Notes: generated by a model not told the origin, from the sequence alone. Positions 41,976 to 54,684 are shown, counted from the first letter of the stretch. The stretch is 64,000 bases of DNA from Mesorhizobium carmichaelinearum (GCF_900199455.1 NZ_FZQR01000006.1:248001-312000); one strand, 5' to 3'. Program-made: numbers and translations.

Positions 41976-43583
41976 CTATTCGTCCAGTTCGGTCTTTGCG
42001 ACCGGTGGTGCTGCTTTGCCCAATCCCCGCTTCACATTGCGCCGGATCATGCCGAAATCGGCGCCGCCGGTGGCAAAGGCGGTGATGAAGTAGAGCAGCG
42101 CCCCGCCGGCCACGAGAGTCAGCAGTGTCGTCGCCTTGACGACCAGCGGCGAGCCGGGGCCGAGCCTGACGGCCAGCCAATGCTCGGCGAAATACAGGGC
42201 CACCGCCATCACCGCTGCCGACAGCACCAGCCGGGGAATGCGCTTCAGGAGCGGCACGTCGCGGCCCCAATGGCCGCGCCGGATCAGGACGGCAAGCAGC
42301 ATCAGCGCGTTGACCCAGCCGGCCACGGCCGAGGCGACCGCAATGCCGGGTGCGCCCATCCTGGGAAACAGCGTCAGCGCGGTGGCGACGTTCACCGCCA
42401 CCGAGATGGCGGCGAAGATCATTGGCGTGCGCGTATCCTCGCGGGCGAAATAGCCGGGGGTGAAGGCCTTGATCAGCACGAAGGCCGGCAGGCCGAGCCC
42501 GAAGATCGCCAGGATCGCCGCCACCGTCGGCGTCGAATGGTTGGCGGCGAACGCGCCGCGCTCATAGACCAGCCGAACGATCGGCTCCGCCATCACCCAT
42601 AGCGCCGCCGCTGCCGGCAAAGTCATGAACAGGGTGAACTCGACGGAGCGGTTCTGCAGATTGGCAGCCTCGATGAGATTGCCTGATTTCAGCGCCCGCG
42701 ACAGTTCCGGCAACAGCACGATCGCCACCGCCACACCGACGACACCGAGCGGCAGCTGATAGACGCGGTCGGCATAGGCGAGCGAGGACACCGCACTGTC
42801 CTGCGCCGACGCGATCGCCGTGCCGATCAGCTGGTTGATCTGGGTGATGCCGCCGGTGATCGCCGCCGGCAGCGCCAGGATCAGCAGGCGCTTGACGTTC
42901 GGCGTCATCTTCGGCCGGCGGAAGCCGATCGCGATGCCGGCGTTGCGGACCGCCATCCAGACGATGGCGAGTTGCACGAGCCCCGCCGCCAGCACGCCCC
43001 AGGACAGGCTGAAGCCGACAGCACGGGCATCCAACCCATGATACCAGGCATAGCCAAGCACGCTGATCAGGATGATGTTGAGGAAAGCCGGTGCGATGGC
43101 CGCCGCGAAATAGCGGCGCAGTGAATTCAGCATGCCCGCCATCATGGCGGCGAGCGACATGCAGATCAGATACGGAAACATGATCGTCGCCAGCAGGACG
43201 GTCGTCTCGAACTTGCCCGGCGTATCCGCAAAGCCCGGCGCCACCAGGTAGCGCACGATCAGCGGCATCGCCAGTTCCATGGCGATGGTCAGCGCCAGCA
43301 GCGCCGAGAACAGCACGCCGAACACTTCCTCCGAGAAGCGCTTGGCGCCGTCGGTGCCATGCGTTTCGATCTCCTTGGCAAACAGCGGCACGAAAGCGGC
43401 GTTGAAGGCGCCTTCGGCGAACAGCCGGCGAAAGGTGTTGGGGAACTGGAAGGCGGCGTTGAAGGCGTCAGCCACCGGTCCGGTGCCGAGCGCTGCCGCC
43501 ATCAGCATCTCTCGGCCAAAACCGAGCGCGCGGCTCATCAGCGTGCCGGAAGCGACGGTAGCGAATTTCTTGACGAGGCTCAT
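41976..43583 (-). CDS. murJ: Lipid II flippase MurJ
   Basis: 535 residues from ATG 43583. Fourteen predicted membrane segments of the MviN/MurJ fold. The start MSLVKKFATVASGTLMSRALGFGREML and the FQFPNTFRRLFAEGAFNAAFVPLF segment are diagnostic. It flips lipid II across the inner membrane for peptidoglycan synthesis. Its start is 46 bp from the glnD stop and it is in the same orientation, consistent with an operon. Confidence 0.96.
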   Translation of the reverse strand: MSLVKKFATVASGTLMSRALGFGREMLMAAALGTGPVADAFNAAFQFPNTFRRLFAEGAFNAAFVPLFAKEIETHGTDGAKRFSEEVFGVLFSALLALTIAMELAMPLIVRYLVAPGFADTPGKFETTVLLATIMFPYLICMSLAAMMAGMLNSLRRYFAAAIAPAFLNIILISVLGYAWYHGLDARAVGFSLSWGVLAAGLVQLAIVWMAVRNAGIAIGFRRPKMTPNVKRLLILALPAAITGGITQINQLIGTAIASAQDSAVSSLAYADRVYQLPLGVVGVAVAIVLLPELSRALKSGNLIEAANLQNRSVEFTLFMTLPAAAALWVMAEPIVRLVYERGAFAANHSTPTVAAILAIFGLGLPAFVLIKAFTPGYFAREDTRTPMIFAAISVAVNVATALTLFPRMGAPGIAVASAVAGWVNALMLLAVLIRRGHWGRDVPLLKRIPRLVLSAAVMAVALYFAEHWLAVRLGPGSPLVVKATTLLTLVAGGALLYFITAFATGGADFGMIRRNVKRGLGKAAPPVAKTELDE

Positions 43584-43629
43584 GCGTTCGAAGACTGCCT
43601 GTGGGATGGGGACAAAGTGAGGATGGCAG

Positions 43630-46431
43630 TCACTCGGCGGCCGCCTTGGCCTTGCCATTGCGCTCGGGCGTGATGCCTTCGAGCGTCGCCATCAGCCGGT
43701 TGCGGATGGTGGCTATACGAGCCGGGTTGTCGATCTTCTGGCCGGTGAGGTCGGTGACATAGAAGGTGTCGATGACCTTCTCGCCGAACGTGGTGATGTG
43801 CGCCGAGGCGATGTCGAGCGACAGGTCGGACAGCGTGCCGGTGATCTCCGACAGCAGGCCCGGGCGGTCGAGCCCTTCGACCTCGATGACCGAGAACCGG
43901 TTCGACAGCGTGTTGCGAATCTCGGCGCGCGGCGGGATCTTGAACACCTTGGCGCCGCGCCGCGGCTTGGTGCGTTTCTCGATCATCTCCGGCAGCCAGC
44001 TCTTGCCCGACAGCACGTCTTCGATCAGCCGGCCGACGCGCTCGGCACGACGGCGCTCGTCCTCGTCACGGTCGAATTCCCGCGAGATCAGGATCGTGTC
44101 CAGCGCGCGGCCATCCGAGGTGGTGAAAATCTGCGCGTCGACGATGTTGCCGCCGGCGCCGGCGCAGGCTCCGGCAATGACCGAGAGAAGACGGGGATGG
44201 TCCTGCGCCAAAACGGTGATCTCGGTCACCGCCTCGAACTGATGGGTCTTGACCATGGTCGCGAGCTTGTTGCCGGCCGCGTCCGCCTCGCGGATGAATT
44301 CGGCGTGGCGAATCTGGTCCGGCAGGTCGACGGCCAGCAGATAGTTCTCGTAATGCAGCGCGACATAGCGTTTGCGGGCCTTGTCGGGCCAGTCGGCGAG
44401 CGCCTCGGCCAGGCGTTCGCGCGCCGCCGCCGTGCGCTGCGCGCGCGACACTTCCGAGAAGCCGCCGGTCAGAAGCAGCTCGGTCTCGTAATAGAGCGTG
44501 CGCAGCAGCTGGCCTTTCCAGCCGTTCCAAACACCTGGTCCGACACCCCTGATGTCGCAGACGGTGAGGATCAAAAGCATCTTCAGCCGCTCGACCGACT
44601 GCACGATCGCGGCGAAATCCTCGATCGTCTTGCGGTCGTTGAGGTCGCGGGTCTGCGCCGTCATCGACATGACGAGGTGGTTTTCGACCAGCCAGGCGAC
44701 GGTTTCCGTGTCGGCGGCCGACAGCCCCATATGCGGACAAATGCGCCGTGCGATGCGGGCGCCAGCCTCGGAATGGTCTTCCGGCCTGCCCTTGGCGATG
44801 TCGTGCAGCAAGACGGCGACGTAGAGCGCCTCGCGGCTCTTCTTCAGGCCCGGCATCAGCGAATGCGACAGCGGATGCACCTTCTCGCCGTCGCCGCGTT
44901 CGATCTCTGCCAGCACGCCGATGCAGCGGATCAGGTGCTCGTCGACCGTATAGTGGTGGTACATCGAGAACTGCATCATGGCGACGATCTTGCCGAAATC
45001 GGGGATCAGCCGCCCCAGCAGCCCGGCCTCGTTCATGCGCCGCAGATTGAGCTCGGCATTGCGGTCCGAGGTCAATATGTCGAGGAACAGCCGGTTGGCC
45101 TCCTCGTCGCGCCGCAGCGACTTGTTGACCAGGCCGAGCGAGCGGGTGAGCAGTTTCAGCGCATCGGGATGGAATTCCAGCCCGTGCTTGTCGGCGAACC
45201 AGAACAGTCTCAAAAGATTGACGGGATCGCGCTCGAACACCTGGTCGTCGGCGATGTTGATGCGGTGGTTGTCGACAATGAAATCGGAAGTGCCGGCGAG
45301 CTTGCGCTTGCGGCGCTGGAAGGTGAGGAAGATGCGGTTGAAGCCAGGTACGTGCTTGGCCTGTTCCTCCTCGAGCGCGGCGCAGAAGATGCGGGTCAGG
45401 TCGCCGACATCCTTGGCGACGAGGAAGTAGTGCTTCATGAAGCGTTCGACCGCCGACAGGCCGGGATGGGTGGTGTACCCCAGCCGCTCGGCGATCTCGC
45501 GCTGGATGTCGAAATGCAGCCGCTCCTCGGCCTTGCCGGTGAGGAAATGCATGTGGCAGCGCACCGCCCACAGGAAGTCTTCGGCCTTCTGGAACTCGCG
45601 GTACTCGGCTTCGGTGAAGACGCCCTTCTCGACCAATTCCTCGCCGGTACGCACCCGGTAGAAGTACTTGCCGATCCAGAACAGCGTCTGCAGGTCGCGC
45701 AGGCCGCCCTTGCCGTCCTTGACGTTGGGCTCGACCAGATAGCGGCTTTCGCCGGCCTTGGCGTGGCGGTCGTCGCGTTCGGCGAGCTTGGCCTGCACAT
45801 ATTCCGGCCCGGTCGTGCGCACCACCTCGTGGTCGAAGCGCAGCATCAGCTCGTCATAGAGCTTGCGTTCGCCCCACAGGAAGCGCGCTTCCAGGATCGA
45901 GGTCCGGATGGTGATGTCGGTGCGCGACAGCCGCAGGCACTCATCGATGTTGCGGGTGGCGTGGCCGACCTTCAAGCCCAGATCCCACAGCATGTAGAGC
46001 ATGTATTCGACGGTCTGCTCGCCCCACGGCGTCTGCTTGTAGGGCAAGAGGAACAGAAGATCGATGTCGGATCCTGGCGCCAGCGTGCCGCGGCCATAGC
46101 CGCCGACCGCCACGACGGCCATGCGTTCGGCCGACGAACGGTTCTTCACCCGGTAGACATGCGTCGCCGCGAAATCGTAGAGCGCCCGGATCAACTCGTC
46201 CATGAGGTGCGACAGCCGCTCGGCACAGGCATTGCCGCCGCCATCCTCTTTCAGCATGGCTTCGGCGATCTTTCGGCCCTCGGCAAGCCGGGCCTTGAGA
46301 AGCTGCAGAACGCCGGCGCGGGCAGCCGCTCCGGAACCGTCGCCGGCTGTGGCCGTCGTCAGCGCGGTCATTTCGCGGCGCAAGGCTTCGCCGTCGATCA
46401 GTTCATCGAGCTTCAGGGAGATTTTCGCCAT
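43630..46431 (-). CDS. glnD: [Protein-PII] uridylyltransferase / uridylyl-removing enzyme
   Basis: 933 residues. The nucleotidyltransferase domain has GGYGRGTLAPGSDIDLLFL. The HD hydrolase domain has VLLHDIAKGRPEDHSE, and two ACT domains at the C-terminus include VEGLDRPGLLSEITGTLSDLSLDI. The enzyme senses glutamine and modifies PII proteins to control nitrogen metabolism. It is the first gene of the glnD-murJ-trpS group. Confidence 0.97.
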   Translation of the reverse strand: MAKISLKLDELIDGEALRREMTALTTATAGDGSGAAARAGVLQLLKARLAEGRKIAEAMLKEDGGGNACAERLSHLMDELIRALYDFAATHVYRVKNRSSAERMAVVAVGGYGRGTLAPGSDIDLLFLLPYKQTPWGEQTVEYMLYMLWDLGLKVGHATRNIDECLRLSRTDITIRTSILEARFLWGERKLYDELMLRFDHEVVRTTGPEYVQAKLAERDDRHAKAGESRYLVEPNVKDGKGGLRDLQTLFWIGKYFYRVRTGEELVEKGVFTEAEYREFQKAEDFLWAVRCHMHFLTGKAEERLHFDIQREIAERLGYTTHPGLSAVERFMKHYFLVAKDVGDLTRIFCAALEEEQAKHVPGFNRIFLTFQRRKRKLAGTSDFIVDNHRINIADDQVFERDPVNLLRLFWFADKHGLEFHPDALKLLTRSLGLVNKSLRRDEEANRLFLDILTSDRNAELNLRRMNEAGLLGRLIPDFGKIVAMMQFSMYHHYTVDEHLIRCIGVLAEIERGDGEKVHPLSHSLMPGLKKSREALYVAVLLHDIAKGRPEDHSEAGARIARRICPHMGLSAADTETVAWLVENHLVMSMTAQTRDLNDRKTIEDFAAIVQSVERLKMLLILTVCDIRGVGPGVWNGWKGQLLRTLYYETELLLTGGFSEVSRAQRTAAARERLAEALADWPDKARKRYVALHYENYLLAVDLPDQIRHAEFIREADAAGNKLATMVKTHQFEAVTEITVLAQDHPRLLSVIAGACAGAGGNIVDAQIFTTSDGRALDTILISREFDRDEDERRRAERVGRLIEDVLSGKSWLPEMIEKRTKPRRGAKVFKIPPRAEIRNTLSNRFSVIEVEGLDRPGLLSEITGTLSDLSLDIASAHITTFGEKVIDTFYVTDLTGQKIDNPARIATIRNRLMATLEGITPERNGKAKAAAE

Positions 46432-46520
46432 AGGTACCGGTTGGCCTTGCCTTTTGGGCGGCGTCTATAGCGCGTTTTCGCGGCGCTGGGTATGGGGCCT
46501 GCCGACAGCCGGTAAACGAC

Positions 46521-47318
46521 CTAGTCCGTTGCCTCGGTCGGGTCGAGCGGTACGACGATCCGTTGCCGGAATCTGCAGAAGTCAGCGATCCACCCCATGG
46601 TTCGCCTGGCCTCTCTGCTGATTCTCACGGCTATCGGCTTCCTTTGCCTTGTCATAAGGCCGCTCGCGGTCCGCGCGGCATCGCGTTCCTGGTCAAGCAG
46701 GCTTGGCAGCCTGTCGGCAACGAACTGGTCCTGCGCGCAGAGCGCCGGAACAAGTTGGTAGATGGTCTTGCCGGCTGACATGATGGGGTTAAAGATGAGA
46801 TCATCGACAGCTATGTTGACCTGCGCCGTTGCCTCCAGAAAGTCGCGTGCCGTTTGCCGCGAGAGGAGATAGCCTCCAGCCCCCGGATGGCCCTTGCGAA
46901 GCCGGACCATGGAAAAACCGTGTCCGGCGGCAATCTTTCGCCTCTCGATCACGGTTCTGGAGAAAAACGTCTCGAGCTTCACGACATCCGCGTCTGCCGG
47001 CACCCAGTCCGTATCACCCAACAACATACCGGCCTTGCTGGAGAAGACCATATCGTCCTCAAACACAGCGCCGTAGGGAGCGTCGTCCTGGGCAATGATC
47101 GTCCAGCAGGCACGATGGCTATGCAGGCAGGCGATTTCGCTGCCGGAAAGCGGCCGGTTGGCGTGTATCGCGTGCTGTGGTTGCAGCACCAGCTCGGGAT
47201 GTTCCTTGCTATCGATTGCCGCGACCCGCTCGAATCCGATGCCAATACGGGCGAACTCGGCTGTCATATGGGCAAGCCGGTGGGGAGATCGATCGAGATT
47301 AATAACCAGGCGCTTCAT
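46521..47318 (-). CDS. Glycosyltransferase family 25 protein
   Basis: 265 residues from ATG 47318 (an in-frame TTG at 47381 is less likely). The start MKRLVINLDRSPHRLAHM and the EDD motif in GAVFEDDMVFS are hallmarks of GT25 (LPS galactosyltransferase-like) enzymes. GAGGYLLSRQTARDFLE follows. Its upstream region is unusually AT-rich for this genome. It marks one edge of the segment that separates glnD from mutS, and probably decorates LPS or another glycan. Confidence 0.85.
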   Translation of the reverse strand: MKRLVINLDRSPHRLAHMTAEFARIGIGFERVAAIDSKEHPELVLQPQHAIHANRPLSGSEIACLHSHRACWTIIAQDDAPYGAVFEDDMVFSSKAGMLLGDTDWVPADADVVKLETFFSRTVIERRKIAAGHGFSMVRLRKGHPGAGGYLLSRQTARDFLEATAQVNIAVDDLIFNPIMSAGKTIYQLVPALCAQDQFVADRLPSLLDQERDAARTASGLMTRQRKPIAVRISREARRTMGWIADFCRFRQRIVVPLDPTEATD

Positions 47319-47758
47319 TTTTCGAGCTATTTTGTACGAAAACTTCTTGTGCGAAATCGTAACGTTCACAGGAATCGCCAAGCACCGCAGGAGCCTTCTA
47401 GCACAGGTGACGTTGTGGTTTGTTGAGCGTCTCAGAAGTGGATATTATGCCACAATCAGAAAGACAAGCTTTTAAACCCAGCCATCTTCCCAGGATTACC
47501 GGGGGATTACATGCTGCGGGCGGCAGGGGGAATTCTCTATTCAAGGTCACCGGCGGCAAGACGGAATTCGTCCGGAGCCCAGGATTTCCCTCGCTAGCTC
47601 GAGCAGTTCCGACCGTGAGTGTCGGATAAGCTGGTTTTCACGGATGTCCATACGCGTTTGCGGGCGCGCCGGGTATCAGGTCCTGCGCTACGGAATCTGA
47701 GCTCTTTCTGGGCGAACAGCCCGGTCGGGGCCCCAAATGCGAAAAATCGGAACAGCCC
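47319..47758. other. Intergenic region between GT25 and the copper ATPase
   Basis: About 440 nt of divergent promoter space, AT-rich near 47330-47370 and 47430-47490. A 70-codon open frame (47420-47629) has no ribosome site or recognisable product and was not accepted. The only clear signal is the copper operator at its right end. Confidence 0.4.
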
Positions 47759-47789
47759 TTGACCTTCCAGTTACTGGAAGCACTACCTC
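47759..47789 (+). promoter_or_regulatory. copA: CueR-type operator/promoter of the copper ATPase
   Basis: TTGACC (-35) and TACCTC (-10) are 19 nt apart, the long spacer typical of MerR-controlled promoters. The spacer holds the dyad ACCTTCCAGTTACTGGAAGC, matching CueR/HmrR operators (CCTTCC-N6-GGAAG(G/C)). It lies 33 nt upstream of the copA ATG. The likely activator is the CueR-type protein encoded at 37409-37831. Confidence 0.85.
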
Positions 47790-47821
47790 CGCACCAGACA
47801 GAGGCACAGAGGCATTTTGGC

Positions 47822-50341
<2,520 letters not shown>

Positions 50342-50384
50342 TCCAAACCCCCAAATACGAAACCCAAGCAACAGGAGACCATGA

Positions 50385-50774
50385 ATGACCTTAGCCAAGA
50401 AACTCGTGCTTTTGCTGATGGCGGCTGGAATGCTGCTCGCCGTCTTCCTCGAAAGCGTTCCGGCGCAGAGCGAAGAGATGAAACATGACATGGCCGGCAT
50501 GGCGATGGGTGCGCAAAGCCCTGCCACCATTGGCTACAAGAAGGCGGTGGACAAGATGCACAAGGACATGATGGTCAAATACACCGGCAATGCCGATGTC
50601 GACTTCGTCCGCGGCATGATTCCGCACCATCAGGGCGCCATCGACATGGCCAAGGTCGAGCTTGCCAATGGCAAGGACCCGGAAATCCGCAAGCTTGCCG
50701 AAGGCGTCATTGCCGCGCAGGAAGCCGAGATCAAGCAGATGCAGGCCTGGCTTGCCGCTCATCCGGTGAAGTGA
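50385..50774 (+). CDS. DUF305 periplasmic protein (CopM-like)
   Basis: 129 residues. A signal peptide covers about residues 1-30. The mature part has the Met/His-rich KHDMAGMAMG and the DUF305 core with DFVRGMIPHHQGAIDMAK and the HHQGA motif. Family members bind copper or silver in the periplasm. AGGAG precedes ATG 50385. It is 43 bp after copA on the same strand, so it is probably cotranscribed and copper-induced. Confidence 0.9.
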   Translation: MTLAKKLVLLLMAAGMLLAVFLESVPAQSEEMKHDMAGMAMGAQSPATIGYKKAVDKMHKDMMVKYTGNADVDFVRGMIPHHQGAIDMAKVELANGKDPEIRKLAEGVIAAQEAEIKQMQAWLAAHPVK

Positions 50775-50863
50775 GCCCTTTCGCGACGCGGAGATTGGGG
50801 TGAGAACGCCTCTGGATTTCTCGCCCGCCCTGTGATGCGATCCGGCCTCGAACGGAGCCTGCC

Positions 50864-51709
50864 ATGCCATCTGTCATCAGAACCACCACGCTGCCCTCTG
50901 GCGAAGCCATTGCTGTGCTCAGCCAGGGTACCTGGAAGATGGGCGAGGATTCGCGCCTCCGTGCCGATGAGGTGAAGGCTCTCAAACTCGGCCTCGACCT
51001 TGGCATCACGCTGATCGACACCGCCGAAATGTATGCCAGCGGCGGCGCCGAGGAGGTGGTGGCCGAAGCCATTGCCGGGCGCCGCGCCGAGGTCTTCGTG
51101 GTCTCGAAAGTTCTGCCATCGAACGCGTCACGCGCGGGCGTACTGCGCGCCTGCGAGAACAGCCTCAAGCGCCTGCGCACCGACCGCATCGACCTCTATC
51201 TCCTGCATTGGCCGGGCAGCGTGCCGTTGGTGGAGACGGTCGAGGCCTTCGAGGCCTTGAAGAAGGCTGGCAAGATCCGCCATTGGGGCGTCAGCAATTT
51301 CGACACCGAGGAGATGGAGGACCTGGCCGGTTTGCCCGATGGGGGCAACGTCCAGACCAATCAGGTGCTTTACAATCTGGTCCGACGCGGCCTCGAATTC
51401 GATCTCGCGCCCTGGAGCCGGCAGCGCGGCATTCCCTTGATGGCCTATTCGCCGGTCGAGCAGGGCGCGCTGGCGCGCAACGCCAGGCTTGAAGCCGTCG
51501 CCGCCCGCCACAATGCGACCTCTGCACAAATCGCCTTGGCCTGGGTGATGCACCAGGAGGGCGTCATCGCCATTCCAAAGGCCAGCAGCCAGGAGCATGT
51601 CCGTCAGAATGTCGCCGCACTCGGCATCAAGCTTACGCCGCAGGACATCGCCGATATCGACCATGCCTTTCCGCCGCCGACACGCAAGCGCGGCCTGGAG
51701 ATGATCTGA
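50864..51709 (+). CDS. Aldo/keto reductase
   Basis: 281 residues, TIM-barrel NADPH oxidoreductase. The catalytic tetrad is visible as Asp and Tyr in LIDTAEMYASGGAEE, Lys in VVSKVLP and His in LLHWPG. The cofactor segment AIPKASSQEHVRQN is present. GGAG precedes the ATG. It follows the copper genes on the same strand with a 90-bp gap. Whether it belongs to the copper response is not shown. Confidence 0.92.
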   Translation: MPSVIRTTTLPSGEAIAVLSQGTWKMGEDSRLRADEVKALKLGLDLGITLIDTAEMYASGGAEEVVAEAIAGRRAEVFVVSKVLPSNASRAGVLRACENSLKRLRTDRIDLYLLHWPGSVPLVETVEAFEALKKAGKIRHWGVSNFDTEEMEDLAGLPDGGNVQTNQVLYNLVRRGLEFDLAPWSRQRGIPLMAYSPVEQGALARNARLEAVAARHNATSAQIALAWVMHQEGVIAIPKASSQEHVRQNVAALGIKLTPQDIADIDHAFPPPTRKRGLEMI

Positions 51710-51724
51710 TCAGCGGTGAAGCTG

Positions 51725-51923
51725 CCAATCTCCCCCCTCGTGGGGGAGATGCCCGATAGGGCAGAGGGGGGCGCTGTCCCGCCAACATATCAATTATTTA
51801 CAACGCCTGTCCTGCCCGCCATTCTCTGCCGAGCACCATCAGAGGGCAAGTTAAGCAAGGTCAGCACTCTACGACGCCCCCCTCTGTCCTGCCGGACATC
51901 TCCCCCACGAGGGGGGGAGATGG
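51725..51923. repeat. Long palindrome between convergent AKR and mutS
   Basis: CCAATCTCCCCCCTCGTGGGGGAGATG ... AGAGGGGGGCG (51725-51772) is mirrored by CGCCCCCCTCTG ... CATCTCCCCCACGAGGGGGGGAGATGG (51875-51923), separated by about 100 nt. Each arm also folds on itself. It is the same class of intergenic element as at 35096-35300 and likewise lies between convergent genes. Confidence 0.75.
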
Positions 51924-51954
51924 CGGTTTCGGCGCCGCCGCCCGGATGGCAAGA

Positions 51955-54684
51955 CTATTTTCCCGCTAGCCCCTTCAGCCGGTAAAGCGCTTCCAGCGCC
52001 TCCCTTGGCGTCATCTCGTCTGGGTTGATGTCGCCCAGCGCGGCGCCGAGCGCGTCGTTCTTCACCGGCTTTGGCGCTTCGCGCTTCATGGCCACCGAAA
52101 ACAGCGGCAGGTCGTCGACCAGCCGGTTGGTCTTGCCGGAAACCTCGCCTTCCTCCAATTGGTGCAGCACTTGTTTGGCCCGGTCGACCACCGCTTCCGG
52201 CAGGCCGGCCAGCCGCGCCACCTGCACGCCATAGGAGCGGTCGGCGGCACCCTTGCCGACCTCGTGCAGGAAGACGACGTCGCCTTCCCATTCCTTGACC
52301 CGCATGGTGACGTTGTGGAGCCGCGCCAGCTTGCCGGCGAGCGAGGTCATTTCGTGGAAATGGGTGGCAAAGATCGCCCGGCAGCGGTTCTTCTCATGCA
52401 GATACTCCACCGCCGCCCAGGCGATCGACAGGCCGTCGAACGTAGCGGTGCCGCGGCCGATCTCGTCGAGGATCACCAGCGCCCGTTCGCCGGCCTGGTT
52501 GAGGATCGCCGCCGTCTCGACCATCTCGACCATGAAGGTCGAACGGCCGCGCGCCAGATCGTCGGAAGCGCCGACGCGCGAGAACAGCCGGTCGACGACG
52601 CCGATATGGGCCGATGCCGCCGGCACGAAGGAGCCGGTCTGGGCCAGGATGGCGATCAGTGCGTTTTGCCGCAGGAACGTCGACTTACCGCCCATATTCG
52701 GGCCGGTCAGCAGCCAGATCGCGCCGTTCTTGGCACTCCCCTCCGGCGAGAGGTCGCAGTCATTGGCAACGAACGGGCCATCGCCCGAGCGGCGCAACGC
52801 CTGTTCGACCACAGGATGCCGGCCGCCTGAAATCTCGAAGGCAAGGCTCGAATCCACCACTGGCCGGCACCACGCCTCGCTTTCCGACAAAAGCGCCAGC
52901 GCCGCCGACACGTCGATCACGGCCAGTGCATCGGCGCCGGCACGGATCTTTTCCGCCTCGCCGACCGCTTCCGTCGTCAGCGCATCGAAGGCCGCCAGTT
53001 CGATGCTGAGCGCCCGATCGGCGGCATTGGCGATCTTGGTCTCGAGTTCGGCAAGCTCGGTCGTGGTAAAGCGCATGGCATTGGCCATGGTCTGGCGATG
53101 GATGAAGCGCGCCTTGGCGCCATCGCTGCCGGTCATCACCGCATGGTGGTTGGCGGTCACCTCGATATAGTAACCCAGCACATTGTTGTGCCGGATCTTC
53201 AGCGAGCGGATGCCGGTCTCCTCGATCAGCGAGCGCTCCAGCCCGGCGATGACTTTTCGCGATTCGTCACGCAGCGCCCGCATCTCGTCGAGTTCCGGGT
53301 GGTAGCCGCCCCGGACGAAGCCGCCGTCGCGCTTCAACAGCGGCAGTTCCTCGCCAAGCGCCTGCATCAGATGTTGGGCAAGCGCCTGGGGCAGCGCTTG
53401 AATAGCGGCCATTGCATCCGCCAATTCCTGGGGCAGGGCGGTCGTTGCAAAGATTTCGGCGATGGCGCCGGCCGCCTCGAAGCCGGCGCGCAGCGCGCCG
53501 AGGTCGCGCGGGCCGCCGCGGTTGAGCGCCAGCCTGGACAGCGCACGCGGCATGTCGGCGACGCTTTTCAGGCTTGTCCGCACCGCCAGGCACAGCCGGG
53601 TTTCGGAGCGGAAGAACGACACCGAGTCGAGACGCGCGCCGATCGCCGCCGGGTCGGTCAGCGGCGCCATCAGCCGGTCGGCGAGCAGCCTGGCGCCGCC
53701 GCCGGTCACCGTGCGGTCGATCGCCTTGAACAGCGAACCCTCGCGGCTGCCGGACAATGTGCGCAAGAGTTCGAGATTGCCACGCGTCGCCGGATCGATG
53801 AACAGGGTCGAGCCCTGCTCCTCGCGCTCCGGCCGCGACAGTGGCGGCCGCTCGGCCTTCTGCGTCTTCTCGACATAGGCGATGGCACCCGAGATCGCCG
53901 ACAGTTCGGCGCGTGAAAACGTGCCGAAACTGTCCGGTGTCGCCACGTCGAAGAAGCGCGCGATGCGCCCCGTGGCCGAGGCCGAATCGAAAAGCGACGG
54001 CGGCTGCGGGTTGGCGACGCGGCCGAGTATGTCGAACACCGGCCGCAGCTCAGGATCATGAAACACCGGCTCGGCGACGATCAGCTCGCGCGGATCGACG
54101 CGGAAGATGTCGGCCAGCAGCCGGTCGGCGGTGGTCTCGGCAACGCGGAAGGCGCCGGTCGAAATATCGATCCAGGCAATTGCGAAGCTGTGGTCGCTGC
54201 CGCCCTTCACCCGCCCCAGCGCCATCAGGAAACTTGATTCCGACGGCGCCAGCAATTTGTCCTCGGTGATGGTGCCCGGCGTCACCAGCCGCACGACGTC
54301 GCGGCGCACCACCGATTTGGAGCCGCGTTTCTTGGCTTCGGCCGGATCCTCGATCTGCTCGCAGACGGCAACGCGGAAACCCTGGCCGATCAGCTTCTGC
54401 AGATAGTCGTCGGCCGCATGCACCGGCACGCCGCACATCGGAATGTCGTGGCCCTGGTGCTTGCCGCGCTTGGTCAGGACAATGCCCAGCGCCCGGCTGG
54501 CCTTTTCGGCATCGTCGAAGAACAGCTCGTAGAAATCGCCCATGCGGTAGAACAGCAGCGAATCCGGGTTCGCCGCCTTGATCTCGATGAACTGCTCCAT
54601 CATGGGCGTCACTGCGGCCGTGCCGGGCTGTGGCGGCGTCATCACCTCGGGGGCGTCGGGCTCGTTCGGGCTGTGCATGTTCAT
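51955..54684 (-). CDS. mutS: DNA mismatch repair protein MutS
   Basis: 909 residues. The mismatch-reading loop is GDFYELFFDDA. The ATPase has Walker A TGPNMGGKSTFLRQ, Walker B DEIGRGTATFDGLSIAWA and FATHFHEM. It recognises base mismatches and recruits MutL. In many Hyphomicrobiales mutS lies next to glnD; here about 5.5 kb intervenes. It is divergent from maeB, as is common. Confidence 0.97.
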   Translation of the reverse strand: MNMHSPNEPDAPEVMTPPQPGTAAVTPMMEQFIEIKAANPDSLLFYRMGDFYELFFDDAEKASRALGIVLTKRGKHQGHDIPMCGVPVHAADDYLQKLIGQGFRVAVCEQIEDPAEAKKRGSKSVVRRDVVRLVTPGTITEDKLLAPSESSFLMALGRVKGGSDHSFAIAWIDISTGAFRVAETTADRLLADIFRVDPRELIVAEPVFHDPELRPVFDILGRVANPQPPSLFDSASATGRIARFFDVATPDSFGTFSRAELSAISGAIAYVEKTQKAERPPLSRPEREEQGSTLFIDPATRGNLELLRTLSGSREGSLFKAIDRTVTGGGARLLADRLMAPLTDPAAIGARLDSVSFFRSETRLCLAVRTSLKSVADMPRALSRLALNRGGPRDLGALRAGFEAAGAIAEIFATTALPQELADAMAAIQALPQALAQHLMQALGEELPLLKRDGGFVRGGYHPELDEMRALRDESRKVIAGLERSLIEETGIRSLKIRHNNVLGYYIEVTANHHAVMTGSDGAKARFIHRQTMANAMRFTTTELAELETKIANAADRALSIELAAFDALTTEAVGEAEKIRAGADALAVIDVSAALALLSESEAWCRPVVDSSLAFEISGGRHPVVEQALRRSGDGPFVANDCDLSPEGSAKNGAIWLLTGPNMGGKSTFLRQNALIAILAQTGSFVPAASAHIGVVDRLFSRVGASDDLARGRSTFMVEMVETAAILNQAGERALVILDEIGRGTATFDGLSIAWAAVEYLHEKNRCRAIFATHFHEMTSLAGKLARLHNVTMRVKEWEGDVVFLHEVGKGAADRSYGVQVARLAGLPEAVVDRAKQVLHQLEEGEVSGKTNRLVDDLPLFSVAMKREAPKPVKNDALGAALGDINPDEMTPREALEALYRLKGLAGK

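Noticed and set aside
43798..46470. 890-codon open frame antisense to glnD
   Set aside because: A compositional shadow of glnD, which has intact NT, HD and ACT motifs in the other strand.
47420..47629. 70-codon open frame upstream of the copper ATPase
   Set aside because: No ribosome site, low-complexity Gly-rich product and no recognisable family.
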